A stretch of 64,000 bases of DNA from Microvelia longipes (GCA_018340805.1 JACMZG010001914.1:10671620-10735619); one strand, 5' to 3'; shown: positions 22,906-34,200, counted from the stretch's first letter. Numbers and translations: made by a program. The notes: generated from the sequence alone by a model not told the origin.

Positions 22906-23482
22906 GGCGATACGTGACTTTAGGACCCTAACATAACGAATAACTACGGCAGTAACTCGTAATAACCTCCACCAAGAAGAAAAGTTAGAGGGGTTTATAA
23001 CCTCTGCTATGTCTTCTGTAACTTGTATACCAATAAACTCTTCAGTCTTGTCTTTGTTCGGGGTTAGGTCTGGTAGTTCTGGCCAATTTTCCTCTTTCTG
23101 TACTAAGAAATTAGGGCCCTTTAACCAAAGTCCAAAGCACTTTTCATCGAAGCGCTTTTGACTTCGAGTTCCGAGGTCTGCAACATTTTCTTTTGAAGGA
23201 ATCCACCTCCAGTCTTCCTTGTCAGAAAGCTCTTAATAGTTTGTAGTCTATTTCTCACGAACTGTTTGTCTACCACCGTCTCCCCTAATCCAATAAAGCA
23301 CTGTTGTGGCGTCTGTCCAAAAAATTCGACGTTTTAAAGGGACCTCTAATACCGAGCTTACACTTTGCGACAGTTTGCAACCCAGCACCGCTGCTTGAAG
23401 CTCCATTTCCGGAATCGTAAACTTTGACCTTATTGGGGCTGTCCGTGCTCTCGCCGTAACAAATGCTGTGTCAAGAACATTT
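22906..23482 (-). pseudogene. BEL/Pao RNase H region, fragmented
   Basis: No long frame, but pieces in different registers read as RNase H and linker sequence typical of the class: RIFWTDATTVLYWI, WRWIPSKENVADLGTR and FLVQKEENWPELPDL. In-frame stops occur near 23235 and 23260. The expected order between RT and integrase supports the call. Confidence 0.75.
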
Positions 23483-24002
23483 TCAAAACTTATAAGCAGA
23501 GATTACCGCAGCGAACGCTTCCTCACTCGCACCTACCAAGACGTGCATCTCGATCCAATTAGCACTTCCAAGGTACGGGTGGTAACACCTCGGTATTTCC
23601 ATTGCGCGGAGAGTTTGTAATTCGGCCATCCATTTTTTCCATAACAGTTGCAATTCCTCGTCAATGACTTCATCCCAACCCGCTCTCGACCGCCAGATTT
23701 TCTGCACTAATATTCTTCCTTTGATGGTCGATGGTGTTGCAAAGCCCAATGGATCAAATATGGACATTGTGGCACTGAGAACCTCTCTCTTCGTTGGGAA
23801 GTGGTCCAGGTTCGTTTCGCTTATCTCTTTAAAGTTCTATGGGGTCCGAACGTTAAATAATCGGTATTTGAGTCCCACCATAGGCCTAAAACTCTTTCAA
23901 CTGGTAATGAGATATCAGGAGAAAGATCTTTTACAGCCTTAACTCTTAGGTCTTTTGGGATTGTCTGTAACACCTCCTTTGAGTTCGAAAGCCAATTGCA
24001 AA
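23483..24002 (-). pseudogene. BEL/Pao RT-RNase H connection
   Basis: 95-codon frame 23767-23483 with the family block SIFDPLGFATP, KIWRSRAGWDEVIDEEL and IPRCYHPYL. Upstream to 24002 the RT palm continues in another frame. A frameshift near 24003 divides it from the RT core. Confidence 0.85.
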
Positions 24003-24900
24003 TTACGAACCCCCAGATTTATGGATCTCAATAACCTCCCTTACTCTCGTCGCAGCAGCATCTACCGAGTCTAAAGATTCTATATGATCATCCATATACT
24101 CCCTTTCGGCGATTGCTTTGGCCGATTCGGGATATTTGTTCATAAACCTTGCTGCATTTTTCCTTACTACATATAGGGCGGTCGTTGGAGAGCAGGTGGC
24201 CCCAAATGTCATAGCTTCCATTAAGTAAACATCCGGCTTCCGATTTCGATCTTGTCCCCGCCATAAGAACCGTTGAGAGTCAGCGTCCTCTGGTCTAATG
24301 CGGACCTGATGAAACATTTCTTTGATGTCACCCATGATGGCAATAGGTCTCTGCCGAAATCTAATTAAGCAGTCAGGTAGAGAGATCAGCAAGTCTGGTC
24401 CACTGATCAATCCGTCATTGAAGCTTACACCTTCAACTTTGGCAGCAGCGTCAAATACAAACCTTAACTTTCCAGGTTTGTTAGGATTTCGGACACCGAA
24501 GTGCGGCAGATAATACGTGCGGTTAGATGCTCGATCTGCTTCTTCCTGTGTCAACTTTCTCGCATACCCTTTCTCAACGTAATCTTGGATCTTATCATTA
24601 TATTCTGTAGCTATTATCGAGTCCCGGTCCATTTTTCGTTCCATTCCACGCAGTCTGGCAAGCGCGTAATGATAATTAGGTGGGTACTGATGATCATCAC
24701 TTTCCAGAGTAGTCCACACTCAAAGCGGTCCCCGATTAATTTGGTGGTTTCGTCTAAAATCTTGAGCCCTCGAACGTCTTCCGCTGAAATTATTTGTGAC
24801 TCTTTATTTGCAAGTGATCCAAAATTCTCCAATGTAAAGAAATCTATCACTGCTTTATGTAAGGCGTCTCTGGGCTCATTTCTCTTAATGCAACAAAAGT
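24003..24900 (-). pseudogene. BEL/Pao reverse transcriptase core
   Basis: 238-codon frame (24719-24003) carrying RT motifs: PHFGVRNPNKPGKLRFVFDA (fingers), motif A with D in IMGDIKEMFHQV, FGATCSPTTALY (motif B) and the catalytic YMDD box in EREYMDDHIES. The preceding stretch, in a different frame (24850-24720), holds the usual SAEDVRGLKILDETT and FECGLLWK blocks, so one frameshift lies near 24720. RT copies the element RNA into DNA. The YMDD is intact but the polyprotein is not. Confidence 0.92.
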
Positions 24901-25199
24901 TGAAATCACGGTCTACTCCCCATTAAAATCTGCTCGTCCTTGAAGTACCCAGCCTAATTTAGTCCATGTGAGCACTGGAGCGTTGGCAGGGCCTTCTATG
25001 ATCTTTCTATCCAAAATGAGGTGGCAGTTCCTGACCGATCAAGATAGTAGGCTTTTCATCTCCAAATGACAACGGTTGCGCAATGTCAGTTAAATGAGGC
25101 CAGGTCTGCTTAAGTTTTACCCACTCAAGTTTTTGCTGGGGTAGACTCATACCTTTCATTGTATGCGCTTGCGTAATCTCGAAGCTTTCATTTTCATAC

Positions 25200-26327
25200 T
25201 TACCTGATTGACAATTTTACCTTTTGAGAGGTTTTATCCTCGTATTCAATATCATTTGTCCATCCTATCTTCAGTGTCTCCACTTCCCCCTGCAACCCTA
25301 AACGCTCAGCAACTGCATGATCAACAAGTGTTACAGTAGAACCCCCATCAAACAACGCGTATGTTTCTATCGAATCCTTGGGTCCACTGAGGATGACCGG
25401 ACATACTTTGAGTAACACCCGATTACCCGGCACCTTCATTAAAACTTTGTTAGCCAGGTCATCCACTTGAGTAGCCACAGAAGCTACAGGCTCTTTGATC
25501 GATGCGTTTCCTTCAGGTTTGTCCTCACTTGTACCTGTTTCTGTATTTTTATGCAGCATACGATGATGGACTCGACTACAGCCATTTAGACCACAAACTT
25601 TTCTCCTACGATACGCTCTTACTTGATGTTTTCCAAAGCACGAAAAACACAGCTTCGCCTTTATAATAAGTGCCCACCTTTCGTCGACCGATGAATTTTT
25701 GAGTTTCTTGCACGTCTCAAGTTTTGAGTGTTCGTCTAAGCACCCTAATGCACACTTTGATTGTTCTTTTTTATTAATCGCTGCTGTGAAACTAGTTTTA
25801 ACCTCTTCATTCAAATTACTTTCTGTATCACTACCTACCACATTCTCAATTTGGGCAATGTTTTGACCAGTTAACACGGTATTGGTTATGAATTTGGTCG
25901 GTTTTGTAACACTTGATGTCGCGATCACCTGAGGTCGGTAGAATAAGCTCATAGTAGTCGCTTCTTTTTCAAGCCATGTAGCAAATTGTTTTAGGTTAGG
26001 GACAGATGGGCAGGTATGGTCTTGTACGTACCTGGCCCAATTGTACTTAAAATATGTAGGCAGCTTACTAACTAATTCAGTAAGAAGTTGAGGATTCACT
26101 AAATACGCTTCGCGATCGAGGCTTGCTGCGGTAGCTGCTAAGTGTTGAACAACGGTGGAAAACTTTATTAATGAAGACACGTCATTATCTTTTACGTTTG
26201 AGAAATTTCTCGCCTTTTCACTTAGAGCTTGAATAATAAATTCGGGCCTTCCAAATCGAAGTTCTAGAATTTTCAAAATACTGTCAAGGTTCAAAGGTGA
26301 AACAAATAGTGGTTGCACAGCTTGCAA
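25200..26327 (-). pseudogene. BEL/Pao gag C-terminal, zinc knuckle and protease
   Basis: Longest frame of the element (375 codons). The N-terminal part (LNLDSILKILELRFGRPEF, LREAYLVNPQ-like SLDREAYLVNP, TWLEKEA) is the DUF1759-type gag core. Residues around 210-265 form the Cys/His knuckle (LCFSCFGKH...CGLNGCSRVHHRMLH); the Cys normally found after the first His is Tyr here. The C-terminus has an aspartic protease (DUF1758-like) with YALFDGGSTVTLVD as the active-site block and AERLGL after it. The frame ends at a stop near 25200, before the RT. Confidence 0.88.
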
Positions 26328-26370
26328 CGCTTCCCCTTTCAGAGCGTGCTGTAATCTTACTATTTGTTCT

Positions 26371-26577
26371 TCAGCACATATTTATTTCAGATCTTCGAAA
26401 GGAAGCGAGAAAAATCGGCCACTCCTCCGGTTCCTGAAACGGAGCTAAGTCTTTTTTGAATCTGATTTCCCCCTCTATTCTTTTTGAAACTACAGATTTC
26501 ATCCCCTCAGTAAGTTGTTTAGCAAATTCCATCAGAGTATCCGCGGGAAAACTATGGTTAGTAGGATTTTCTTTCAT
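26371..26577 (-). pseudogene. BEL/Pao gag middle piece
   Basis: 68 codons with FKKDLAPFQEPEEWPIFLASF, the conserved F-x-G/E-D-P-E-E-W block that precedes the gag core in this superfamily. A frame change near 26350 separates it from the next piece. Confidence 0.75.
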
Positions 26578-26685
26578 CGCGTCATTCGCTATATTATTGT
26601 TCCCTGAAGATCGCGTAAGGGGTTCCCTCGAACTTAGGGGGTCTCTCGGTCTGGTATCATAAAGTGTTCTCGCGTCATGATCGGC

Positions 26686-27432
26686 TCACGTGGCAACCGG
26701 ATTGTTAATCGTAACAGGTTCGCGTATCTTAACCGATGTACGAATCATAACTTGGTCGCGCATCGTATCCAGCTCGTGCATCGAAACTGCGTTACCCATC
26801 GTAACCGGGTCACGCTCCATAATCGGCTCGCGCACCGTAACCGGCTCGCGTATCATATTCGGTTCGGACGCCTCAACCGGCACCTCTACCATGCTTGCCT
26901 TATTACTACTAACTAACCACTCTCTTACTTTGTAAACTGAATTTACCATAGAATCGTCTGACAAAGTAGATTTGGACGTGTTTGAACTTACCGAACTTCT
27001 TTCTCGTACTTTTGCTTTTTTAAGTTCCAGTCTTTTTTTAATAAGACTAGATTCTAATTCAGCTTGAGCCATTTTTAATTTAATCTTGGCTAATTCCTCC
27101 TCTGCTTGAAGCTCCGCTTCCAAATATTTTATTTTGCTAGAGTGGCAAGTTTTGAGCGAACTATTTTTGCTCGAGACTTTAGAAGCTTTAAATCTACCTG
27201 AAAGAGCTAAATTGTTTCCACGATCAAAACTACAAGAAGGTTTATTAATATCGTCGCTGGTATGGTTCTCATTGGTGACTGACTGAACATTTGTACTTTC
27301 CTTCTGGTCATTCTGAGGTCAGGTCAGAGTGAAGTCGGGTACATGACCTTTATCAACGTCATCTGAAGAACCATACCTAGCGGGAGGAATACCTTTATTG
27401 TTCCTTTCACTCCTTCTAGCGTTTAAAGACAT
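26686..27432 (-). pseudogene. BEL/Pao gag N-terminal, coiled coil plus hexapeptide repeat
   Basis: A start at 27432-27430 (MSLNARRSERNNKGIPPARY) opens about 37 codons to a stop near 27320. The reading resumes by 27123 with a charged heptad stretch (EAELQAEEELAKIKLKMAQA, LESSLIKKRLELKKAK) that should form a coiled coil, usual at the start of Pao gag. After a Ser-rich linker, the C-terminal 60 residues are a degenerate six-residue repeat (REPVTV, REPIME, RDPVTM, REPVTI), encoded by an 18-bp tandem repeat at about 26695-26875. I do not know that repeat from this family. Confidence 0.75.
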
Positions 27433-27504
27433 GTTCAAAAATGTTGAAACAATAAACAAAAACAACTATCGCGTATACGTTAAATACTGACTAAAATGTT
27501 TGAA

Positions 27505-27519
27505 CGGGTTTCGGCACCA
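27505..27519 (-). promoter_or_regulatory. Primer binding site, tRNA-Phe type
   Basis: The minus strand reads TGGTGCCGAAACCCG three bases after the 5' LTR. This is complementary to the 3' end of eukaryotic cytosolic tRNA-Phe (CGGGTTTCGGCA plus CCA). Confidence 0.8.
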
Positions 27520-27522
27520 ATC

Positions 27523-27648
27523 TGTTATAAAAGAACTCGAAAACGAAATCTGATCACTTCTAACAGTATATTAATCAATTAAAAGAATACAACACAATAA
27601 TAATTTGAATTCTGTCAAACTTAAATAAGGTGTCAATTTTATCTAACA
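27523..27648 (-). repeat. BEL/Pao 5' LTR
   Basis: 126 bp, the same sequence as 21384-21509. It is the 5' LTR because coding runs on the minus strand and the primer site lies on its inner side. Confidence 0.9.
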
Positions 27649-28266
27649 GAGATAACTACTAAGATTCACGTAATATAGTGATAACTGCTGAGACTGACAT
27701 AATATGGTGATAACTACTAAGATTCCCGTAATATTGTGATAACTGCTGAGACTGACATGATATGGTGATAACTATAAGATTCCCGTAATATGTGATAAGC
27801 TGAGACTGAAGATAACTGCCCGTAAATAGGATAACTGCTGAGACCTGACATAATATGGTGATAACTACTAAGATTCACGTAATATTGTGATAACTGCTGA
27901 GACTGACATAATATGGTGATAACTACTAAGATTCCCGTAATATAGTGATAACTGCTGAGACTGAGATAATATGGTGATAACTACTAAGATTCCCGTAATA
28001 TAGTGATAACTGCTGAGACTGACATAATATGGTGATAACTACTAAGATTCACGTAATATAGTGATAACTGCTGAGACTGACATAATATGGTGATAACTAC
28101 TAAGATTACCGTAATATAGTGATAACTGCTGAGACTGAGATAATATGGTGATAACTACTAAGATTCACGTAATATAGTGATAACTGCTGAGACTGAGATA
28201 ATATGGTGATAACTACTAAGATTCCGTAATATAGTGATAACTGCTGAGACTGAGATAATATGGTGA
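27649..28266. repeat. 58-bp satellite, right part
   Basis: About ten copies of the 58-bp unit (halves GACATAATATGGTGATAACT... and CACGTAATATAGTGATAACT...). The first five bases are the right target duplication GAGAT. A damaged patch lies at about 27775-27845. Variation among units is mainly single bases (CACG/CCCG/TACCG and GACAT/GAGAT). Confidence 0.93.
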
Positions 28267-29984
28267 TTTGATAAATGTTAAAACTAATATGTTTTTTCCG
28301 GCGACTGTAAAGTAGGCAGTTTAGATCCTCAAAAAGCTGGTGAAATGCGTTTTTTACCGTCTGTGGCAGTTTTGTAGTTTTTTAAGTTCCTCAAATGTCC
28401 ACTGGGTAGGCGCTAGTAGTCTACTACAAGGTTGTTACCTTCCTTGTTCCACTTCTTTTTTTGTTTATCAAATAAATAATCCAACGTTTTTGTTAAAGAA
28501 GTTTTGTTATTTTCTAATAGTGAGTTATTAATTATTTATTATCAAGTGTTTTTTAATCATGGATAGTAATTCAGACATTGAAAATACGCCGCCAGAATTG
28601 AATTTTTTGGCCAACGACGTAATCGAAAGAAGTGTACCGTGAAATTTTTATATATAATTTTTTTTCTCCTAAATAGTTGTTTATTTATACATCTAATAAA
28701 AATAACAATATTTGTACACCCGAAAAAATAGCATATGATACTCGACTTGGAATGTCTTTTTTTATCGGCCTTTTTAATGTCTCGCTTCGCTCGTCAGTAA
28801 ATATAGTCGCCTCGGTAAAAAAAACCTTCTTTACAGTATTTTATCATAATATACTATTATCCGTCACCATTTACTCGATACACCAATATGAAGCATTGTT
28901 TCTATTTTTGTACTTAATACTCGCTTGAGCTTGTCCTTAATGGTGTATTGATAAGATAGTAAAGAGAAAAAATCCAGGAATACTTTTAGAAAGGATAAAA
29001 ATAGCCAATCAAAAAAGGTTACAATAGTATTCTTTTGGTTATAGATTTTTTCTGTCCTTATCTCTAGGTTTTACTTCTAACGAAGGAAAACAACTCTCTA
29101 CTGCTTCACTGTCTTTTGTCCTTATTTTCTTTGTGTAAACAGACTTCTTCTTTACTTTTTGTATCGATTTGTTCTTCCTCTTCTTGATATGAAATGTTTG
29201 TGTATAAATTAGGTTATAGTTGAAGCATAAGAAAAAAGGGAATAGTCAATGTTTTTTTTCTCTTACAGTTTAACAAATCAAACTTAAACGAACTGAAGAA
29301 AGTGTAGTTTACATGTTTATGTATTGTTCCGACAGTGAAACAAACAAAGGAAAACTAGGCTTTGGATTTTAAATGGGAAAACAACAATTTTCCAATAACC
29401 TACTTGGTTTGGTAGTAGGTTCAGAAAAATAATCAAATGGTAGTTATTGACACACCTAAGGAGGAATGACAATCGTTACTCCCGAGTTTTTTTTGTTAAT
29501 TCCTGAGCCGCTAGTTGAGGAAACCAAAATCAGAGACTATTAGATACGAACCACCTCATGGGATTTTTTTGTCTAGTTTAAAGGTGATTTTCGTACTTTG
29601 ACACCAGGATGCAGGACTGTCGTTTTGGAGTAGTTGCGTACTTTCTCGATGGATTGCGCCACTGACTCATACACCGTACACACACAAGCACACTACACAC
29701 CTAAGTACTCCGTGCCAAAATGTTTAAACTCATAGGCGAAGTCGGAGGGGTTGATGAAGGTAAAAAGACCAGGTTGTATTAAACCTCTTCAAGTTGCTAC
29801 GCATTTTACAATCTTCTGTTATGGCCATTGTCAACTTAAAGCTCTCATTCCATGGTCCTTGCTTCAGTTTTTTTAACTTTAAAGTCTTAAGTTTAAACTT
29901 TTAAGTTTATGTTCTAAATTTTTAATTTTTAAAAATCAAATAAAATCAAATAAAGTTAAAATTTTGTACAAGTGTATACTTACT
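28267..29984. other. AT-rich intergenic DNA, no supported gene
   Basis: Only short chance frames. A 27-codon frame at 28559-28642 (MDSNSDIENTPPELNFLAND) has protein-like composition but is too short to assign. A few CA-rich words lie near 29670-29700. Confidence 0.5.
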
Positions 29985-30305
29985 CTTACTTAATAAATAA
30001 GTACACCACGTGTCGTTTCAATACAACAAGTATATTTATGATTTTTGTTGGATCATAAAAATTAAGCAGCATTGAGCGTGGTCAGTGCTTGGATGGATGA
30101 CCGCTGTCAATGAAATGGATGTTTTCACGATCCGAGAACGAGCGAATCGAGTCAGAAGATATATTATAGTATAAATTTAACACTTTGTATATTCTGATAT
30201 CGAAGCGAGTGTATAACAATCGATGCGAGTCCTAAGCAGGGTGGATGCGCGTAGCGAAGCCGATGTGATAAGGAAAAGTTCCAAGATACCCCGTATCCGA
30301 TTTTT
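29985..30305 (+). repeat. 5S-like repeat (copy b)
   Basis: The 5S-like core at 30037-30110 has AATTAAGCAGCATTGAGCGT and GTGCTTGGATGGATGACCGC, very close to the A-box and C-box of 5S rRNA. It is followed by the diagnostic GAACGAGCGAATCGAGTC, then AGGAAAAGTTCCAAGATACC and CCCGTATCCGATTTTT at the end. Confidence 0.8.
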
Positions 30306-31019
30306 TAAAAATTTTCTTAAATATTTACTTATTTTCATTTCTTTTTATTTTCCACTTATCATGTATAAAACTTATTTTTCGCATGGATGATTTTGATAAA
30401 ATCAAAGTAGTATATTCAAAAGTCCACTAACACTTTCAGCGAGTAGCGACGATACAATTGCAACGGTATATAAACTTTTACAAAAGTTTATTTACTTTAA
30501 TGAATTTAAATAAAGTTAGTTATAATAAAAACTTCTTATTTAATAAAAGTCTTATTTTATCTTTTATAAGGCCAACGGCTTAATTAATTAAGACTTAAGA
30601 GTACATCTCTGTTAAGTTTTCCACATTGATATTTATACCAATGCCAGATCAAACTTTTCTTAGTTTTTGTTTTGTAGGATTTTAATTTTTTTGTTCCTTG
30701 GTCGATAAGTTCTTTGTTTTTATCTGTCCTATTATTATTATTTTTTATTTATTTTTTGATTTGTACTGGTTATTAATGATCTTTTGTGTGTCCTGGGTCT
30801 TTCTTAATTATTCAGTTTATTTCTATTATTTCATTCCTTATTGTTCGTTTGTTTTTCTGAGGGTCTTCGTTGTTAGGTCTTAAGGGTATAGATTTTTTGA
30901 CTCCACTTCTCTAAAATTTCCTACATTTTTAATGAATATTTTCGCTTTGCAGTTGTTTTAGAAGCTAATTTTATGTAGTAAAGGAAATGTTGATTTCATT
31001 AAACTTAAATACTGCGGGT
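30306..31019. other. AT-rich DNA, nothing recognised
   Basis: No supported feature. A 61-codon hydrophobic frame at 30698-30883 is an AT-bias artefact. Confidence 0.5.
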
Positions 31020-31740
31020 AAAAAAATCGGGTACGGGGTACCTCAGAACTTTTCCTCATTACATCGGATTCGCTACGCTCATCCTCCCTGCTTCGGTGGT
31101 CCTCAGAAAGTAAATACACTGGCCGCGCTCGATCCTGCTTAACTTTTATGATCCACCAAAAATCATGGATATACTTGTTGTATCAAAACGAAACTTAGTA
31201 ACTTATTTATTACGTCAAGGTATACATTTGAACCAAATGTCAACTCAATTGGATTATTTTCAGATTTTTTACATTTTTTTAAAAAACGTATACAAATCAA
31301 CATTGAACTAATGCTGATAATAAAATTAAACTTAGCACATATGTTAGTCTTATACATATCTACATGCGTGCTAAATTTTAATCAGATCGCATAAAATTTT
31401 CTGCGTTTTATGATTTCACAAAATTTTTACTGAGTCATTATTGTGTGTTAATGACGTCATAAGAACATTTTTTTTTTCGAATTGCTCAACTACAGCAATA
31501 GACTGATTTTTGTACAAATTTCAACTCTCTAGCATAAATACACTTAGTGCTACGATGATAACAGACACACACACATACACAGTACACAACCACACACACA
31601 TACAGACAGACAACTTTGCAAAAACCACTTAGGAGGCCTTAAAAACGCCTGAAACGGATAATACCGGTTTCATTCCGGTTTCCGATTTTTTTGCAAACAC
31701 AATACTTTTCTTATATACCTACGTTATAAATAAGGAAAAG
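31020..31740 (-). repeat. 5S-like repeat (copy c, nearly full length)
   Basis: On the minus strand: TATAAGAAAAGTATTGTGTT at the start (31740), CCGTTTCAGGCGTTTTTAAG, GTTTTTGCAAAGTTGTCTGT, a TG-rich tract, ATGACGTCATTAACACACAA, then the 5S-like core (GTTAAGCAGGATCGAGCGCG at about 31120-31141) and the tail AGGAAAAGTTCTGAGGTACC...CCCGTACCCGATTTTTT. The C-box region is deleted here. Confidence 0.8.
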
Positions 31741-32395
31741 TAAAAAACTTATTTAATTGAAATTGCTTTCTTTGTTATAAAAGTCTTTTAAATTTGTTGA
31801 AAATAATATTTATGTTACCTGAGGTTGTTTTTATATAACTTTATATAGGTTATTCCTTATGCTTTTTATAACCTAAACTTGTATATAACTACAGATATAT
31901 AATTATAATACTCGTAAAAAAACCAAAGCTCAGCTTTTATATATTAAAACACAGTCAACTTTTTTTAGAGCAACTAAATTATTTAATTCTCCACCCATAG
32001 ATAGTAAAGAATTAAAATTCATGCATGAATTTAGTGATGAAGTTAACTTATGATTGAGACAGAGTCACTAGCTATAAAATTTCAAATAAAAATCCGTTTA
32101 ATAATTATGAAAGAAATTAAATTTATTTCATTTATAAATTGAAAGACTCAACGTATCACCACGGTAACTGATCTTTTTATTGTTTTTAGGGGGTTTTCTA
32201 ATGTATTTACTGTTTTTTATTTTTAAATTTAATCCTTAACGTATTTTTTAATTTTTAATGTATTTACTTTCTTTTTTTTTAATTTAAAACTTTTTATTGT
32301 GTTTTAACTTTTTTATACTCTTACTTATTTATTTGCTTTTTTATTTATCTACTTGATGTTAATATTATTTGCTAAGTCTTGTTATTACTCGTTTA
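31741..32395. other. AT-rich DNA, nothing recognised
   Basis: No supported feature. Confidence 0.5.
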
Positions 32396-32480
32396 GGCAC
32401 TGTAGACGGAATTATTGCCGAAAGCCGGCTCTGCTTAATAAAGTTTAAAATTAGTGGAAAGACGTTATTGGTGTTGATAT
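32396..32480 (+). repeat. Penelope-type repeat fragment with hammerhead-like core
   Basis: GGCACTGTAGACGGAATTAT then TGCCGAAAGCCGGCTCTGCT. GAAA is followed by the self-complementary AGCCGGCT and C, and GCA/TGC can form a short stem I. The CUGANGA box is mutated (CTGTAGA). The trailing ATAAAGTTTAAAATTAGTGG and AGACG...GGTGTTGAT match the flanks of the 53.5 kb palindrome. Confidence 0.55.
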
Positions 32481-32497
32481 TATTGTAGAAAATTCCA

Positions 32498-32595
32498 CTG
32501 CGCTTTCTGAATTTAGAAGTTACTAAAGTTACTGAAGTTTCTGAGTTTACAAAGGTTACTGAATTTACTAAAGTTACTGAATTTACTGAAGTTAT
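32498..32595. repeat. 18-bp tandem repeat (TTACTGAATTTACTAAAG)
   Basis: About five degenerate units of TTACT(G/A)AA(T/G)TT. Confidence 0.85.
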
Positions 32596-32734
32596 TACTA
32601 ATTTATTTATTATAGATTATAATTTATATATTATAAGGTAATTAATGTAAAATAAATTTGATTACTCGTAATAGTTTTAGCTCTTATTAAAAATAAAGTA
32701 ATGTCATAACTTACCTATGATAAAAATAACATGC

Positions 32735-32935
32735 CCGTTTTAGGGCCTTTCGGCCCATCAGGGTGTTCACCCTTCGGGAACCACCTCAGGTGGGTTGCAT
32801 CTACTATCTTCTAAGAATTAATTAAAGTTGGCGAAATCTTTTTAATACAAACAAATACTATTCATATAATCTTCGAGCGTAGCCCGGTTGCGAACCCTGG
32901 ACCTCCGGTGCCGAAATCGTGTATATCCAATTACA
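32735..32935 (-). repeat. tRNA-derived SINE (family A, copy 2)
   Basis: Minus strand: a 5'-truncated head with B-box (CAGGGTTCGCAACCGGGC), the shared middle (AACTTTAATTAATTCTTAGA) and the body motif CCTGATGGGCCGAAAGGCCC, then ACGGGCATGTTATT and an AT-rich tail. Confidence 0.65.
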
Positions 32936-33086
32936 AGCCGATTACAAGTTTATCCATGGTAACACATGTTAATTTAACTACAAGACTAGTACTTTTGTGA
33001 AACGGGCCCTGAGGTTATATTATAATTATAACTCAATTTTATTATATATTTTGTAAGTTCAATTGCATCTATGAATATAGTAATAC

Positions 33087-33205
33087 GCATGTTTATAATC
33101 AGTTGACAGCGTTGGGGATGATGTGAGGGAGCCAATGAAATTAGTTCTTGATGTTTAACCACGCCAAAACTTTTCCATGCTGTCAACTAATCATAACAGA
33201 TGACA
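33087..33205. mobile_element. Palindromic MITE (family M, copy 2)
   Basis: Ends ATAATCAGTTGACAGCGTTG and its near-inverse CATGCTGTCAACTAATCATA, with the interior GAGGGAGCCAATGAAATTAG as in copy 1. Shortened. Confidence 0.65.
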
Positions 33206-33292
33206 GCAGCCGTTATAACAATTGTTAATTACTATAACATGTCTCGAGGTTTCGCTTTTTACAATCTACTTGACTTCTTAAACAATATGTTT

Positions 33293-33475
33293 ATAGTAGG
33301 ACACACGGCTAAAATTAGTTGACAGCGCGGGAAAATATTGTTGAGGAACCAATATGGTGGGCCTGATGTGAAATTGAGGGCCTGGTTTAACATACAGGAA
33401 TAACCTCATTGGCTCCCTTGCATTATTTTCCCACGCTGTCAACTGATTTTAGCCATTTGTCGTACTATAGTGATA
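33293..33475. mobile_element. Palindromic MITE (family M, copy 3)
   Basis: Left GACACACGGCTAAAATTAGT faces the right end's inverse GTACGACAAATGGCTAAAAT. Both have GTTGACAGCGNGGGAAAATA. Interior TTGAGGAACCAATATGGTGG. Probably the best-preserved copy. Confidence 0.75.
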
Positions 33476-34200
33476 ACTTATTAACATTTTGTCCTATTTT
33501 CTTGCTTGCGAAATCCCGTGAAATGTTTTATCTGCTCAAGTCATTGTTAGGACAGGAGAATTTCACGAAGGTTCTTTTTGTATGCAGCAATGGATAGGGT
33601 TTCGGGTTAGGTAAAAGCAGTGAACTATAATGACATAGTCTTGTAGGTTAATAGCATATATTATGTAAATGTCAAATGCATCACTCATCGTCCACAAAGA
33701 CCCTAAAACTTCCAACTCTTTAAGGGCCTTCTAATGAAATTTATCACTCTCCTCTTTTCTCTTCTTTTCGTAAAGTAAAATGTTTTCTACAACCAATTGT
33801 CTTATAGGACACCAGTTGAAATGAAACGAAAATAAAGAAGACGTAAACAAAATTAAAGAAATCGGGTGCTGGGTACCTCAGAACTATTCCTCGTCAAATT
33901 GGATGCGCTACACTTATTCTCACTACTTTGGAAACGATATGCTCGTTTAGAATGAAAAATATCCCTAAGTTTATACTGCAACAATGATTACATATGATTT
34001 ATTCCAAGCGGTCACCAATTCTGACAATGACCATGTTCGATGCTGTTTAAATTAGTAATATCAATAATCCCTTACATGATTTAATGAAAAATAAGAAGTT
34101 AATCCACAAATTAAACTTTTGTGGAGAGTAATTTTTTATTATTTGTCATGGACTCCATTTACGCTTGTTCTAACCATTGGGTAATAGAACTTTGTCAAAG
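33476..34200. other. Intergenic DNA with one 5S-repeat tail fragment
   Basis: 33865-33930 is an inverted fragment of the 5S-like repeat tail (GGTACCTCAGAACTATTCCT). Nothing else recognised. Confidence 0.5.

Larger units (their letters stand above)
21384..27648 (-). mobile_element. BEL/Pao LTR retrotransposon (complete, decayed)
   Basis: A 6,265-bp element with identical-looking 126-bp LTRs (TGTT...AACA), a 5-bp duplication GAGAT, a primer binding site next to the 5' LTR and a polypurine tract next to the 3' LTR. Coding runs on the minus strand in the BEL/Pao order gag, protease, RT, RNase H, integrase, DUF5641-like tail. Each region matches family motifs but is cut by frameshifts and stops, so the copy is inactive. 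It is inserted into a satellite array, whose copies resume exactly on each side. Confidence 0.93.

Noticed and set aside
23664..24926. Plus-strand frames inside the BEL/Pao element
   Set aside because: Antisense shadows of the RT and RNase H coding sequence.
27649..28266. Regular repeats that could be mistaken for a CRISPR array
   Set aside because: No unique spacers. It is a 58-bp satellite of two related 29-bp halves in a eukaryotic genome.
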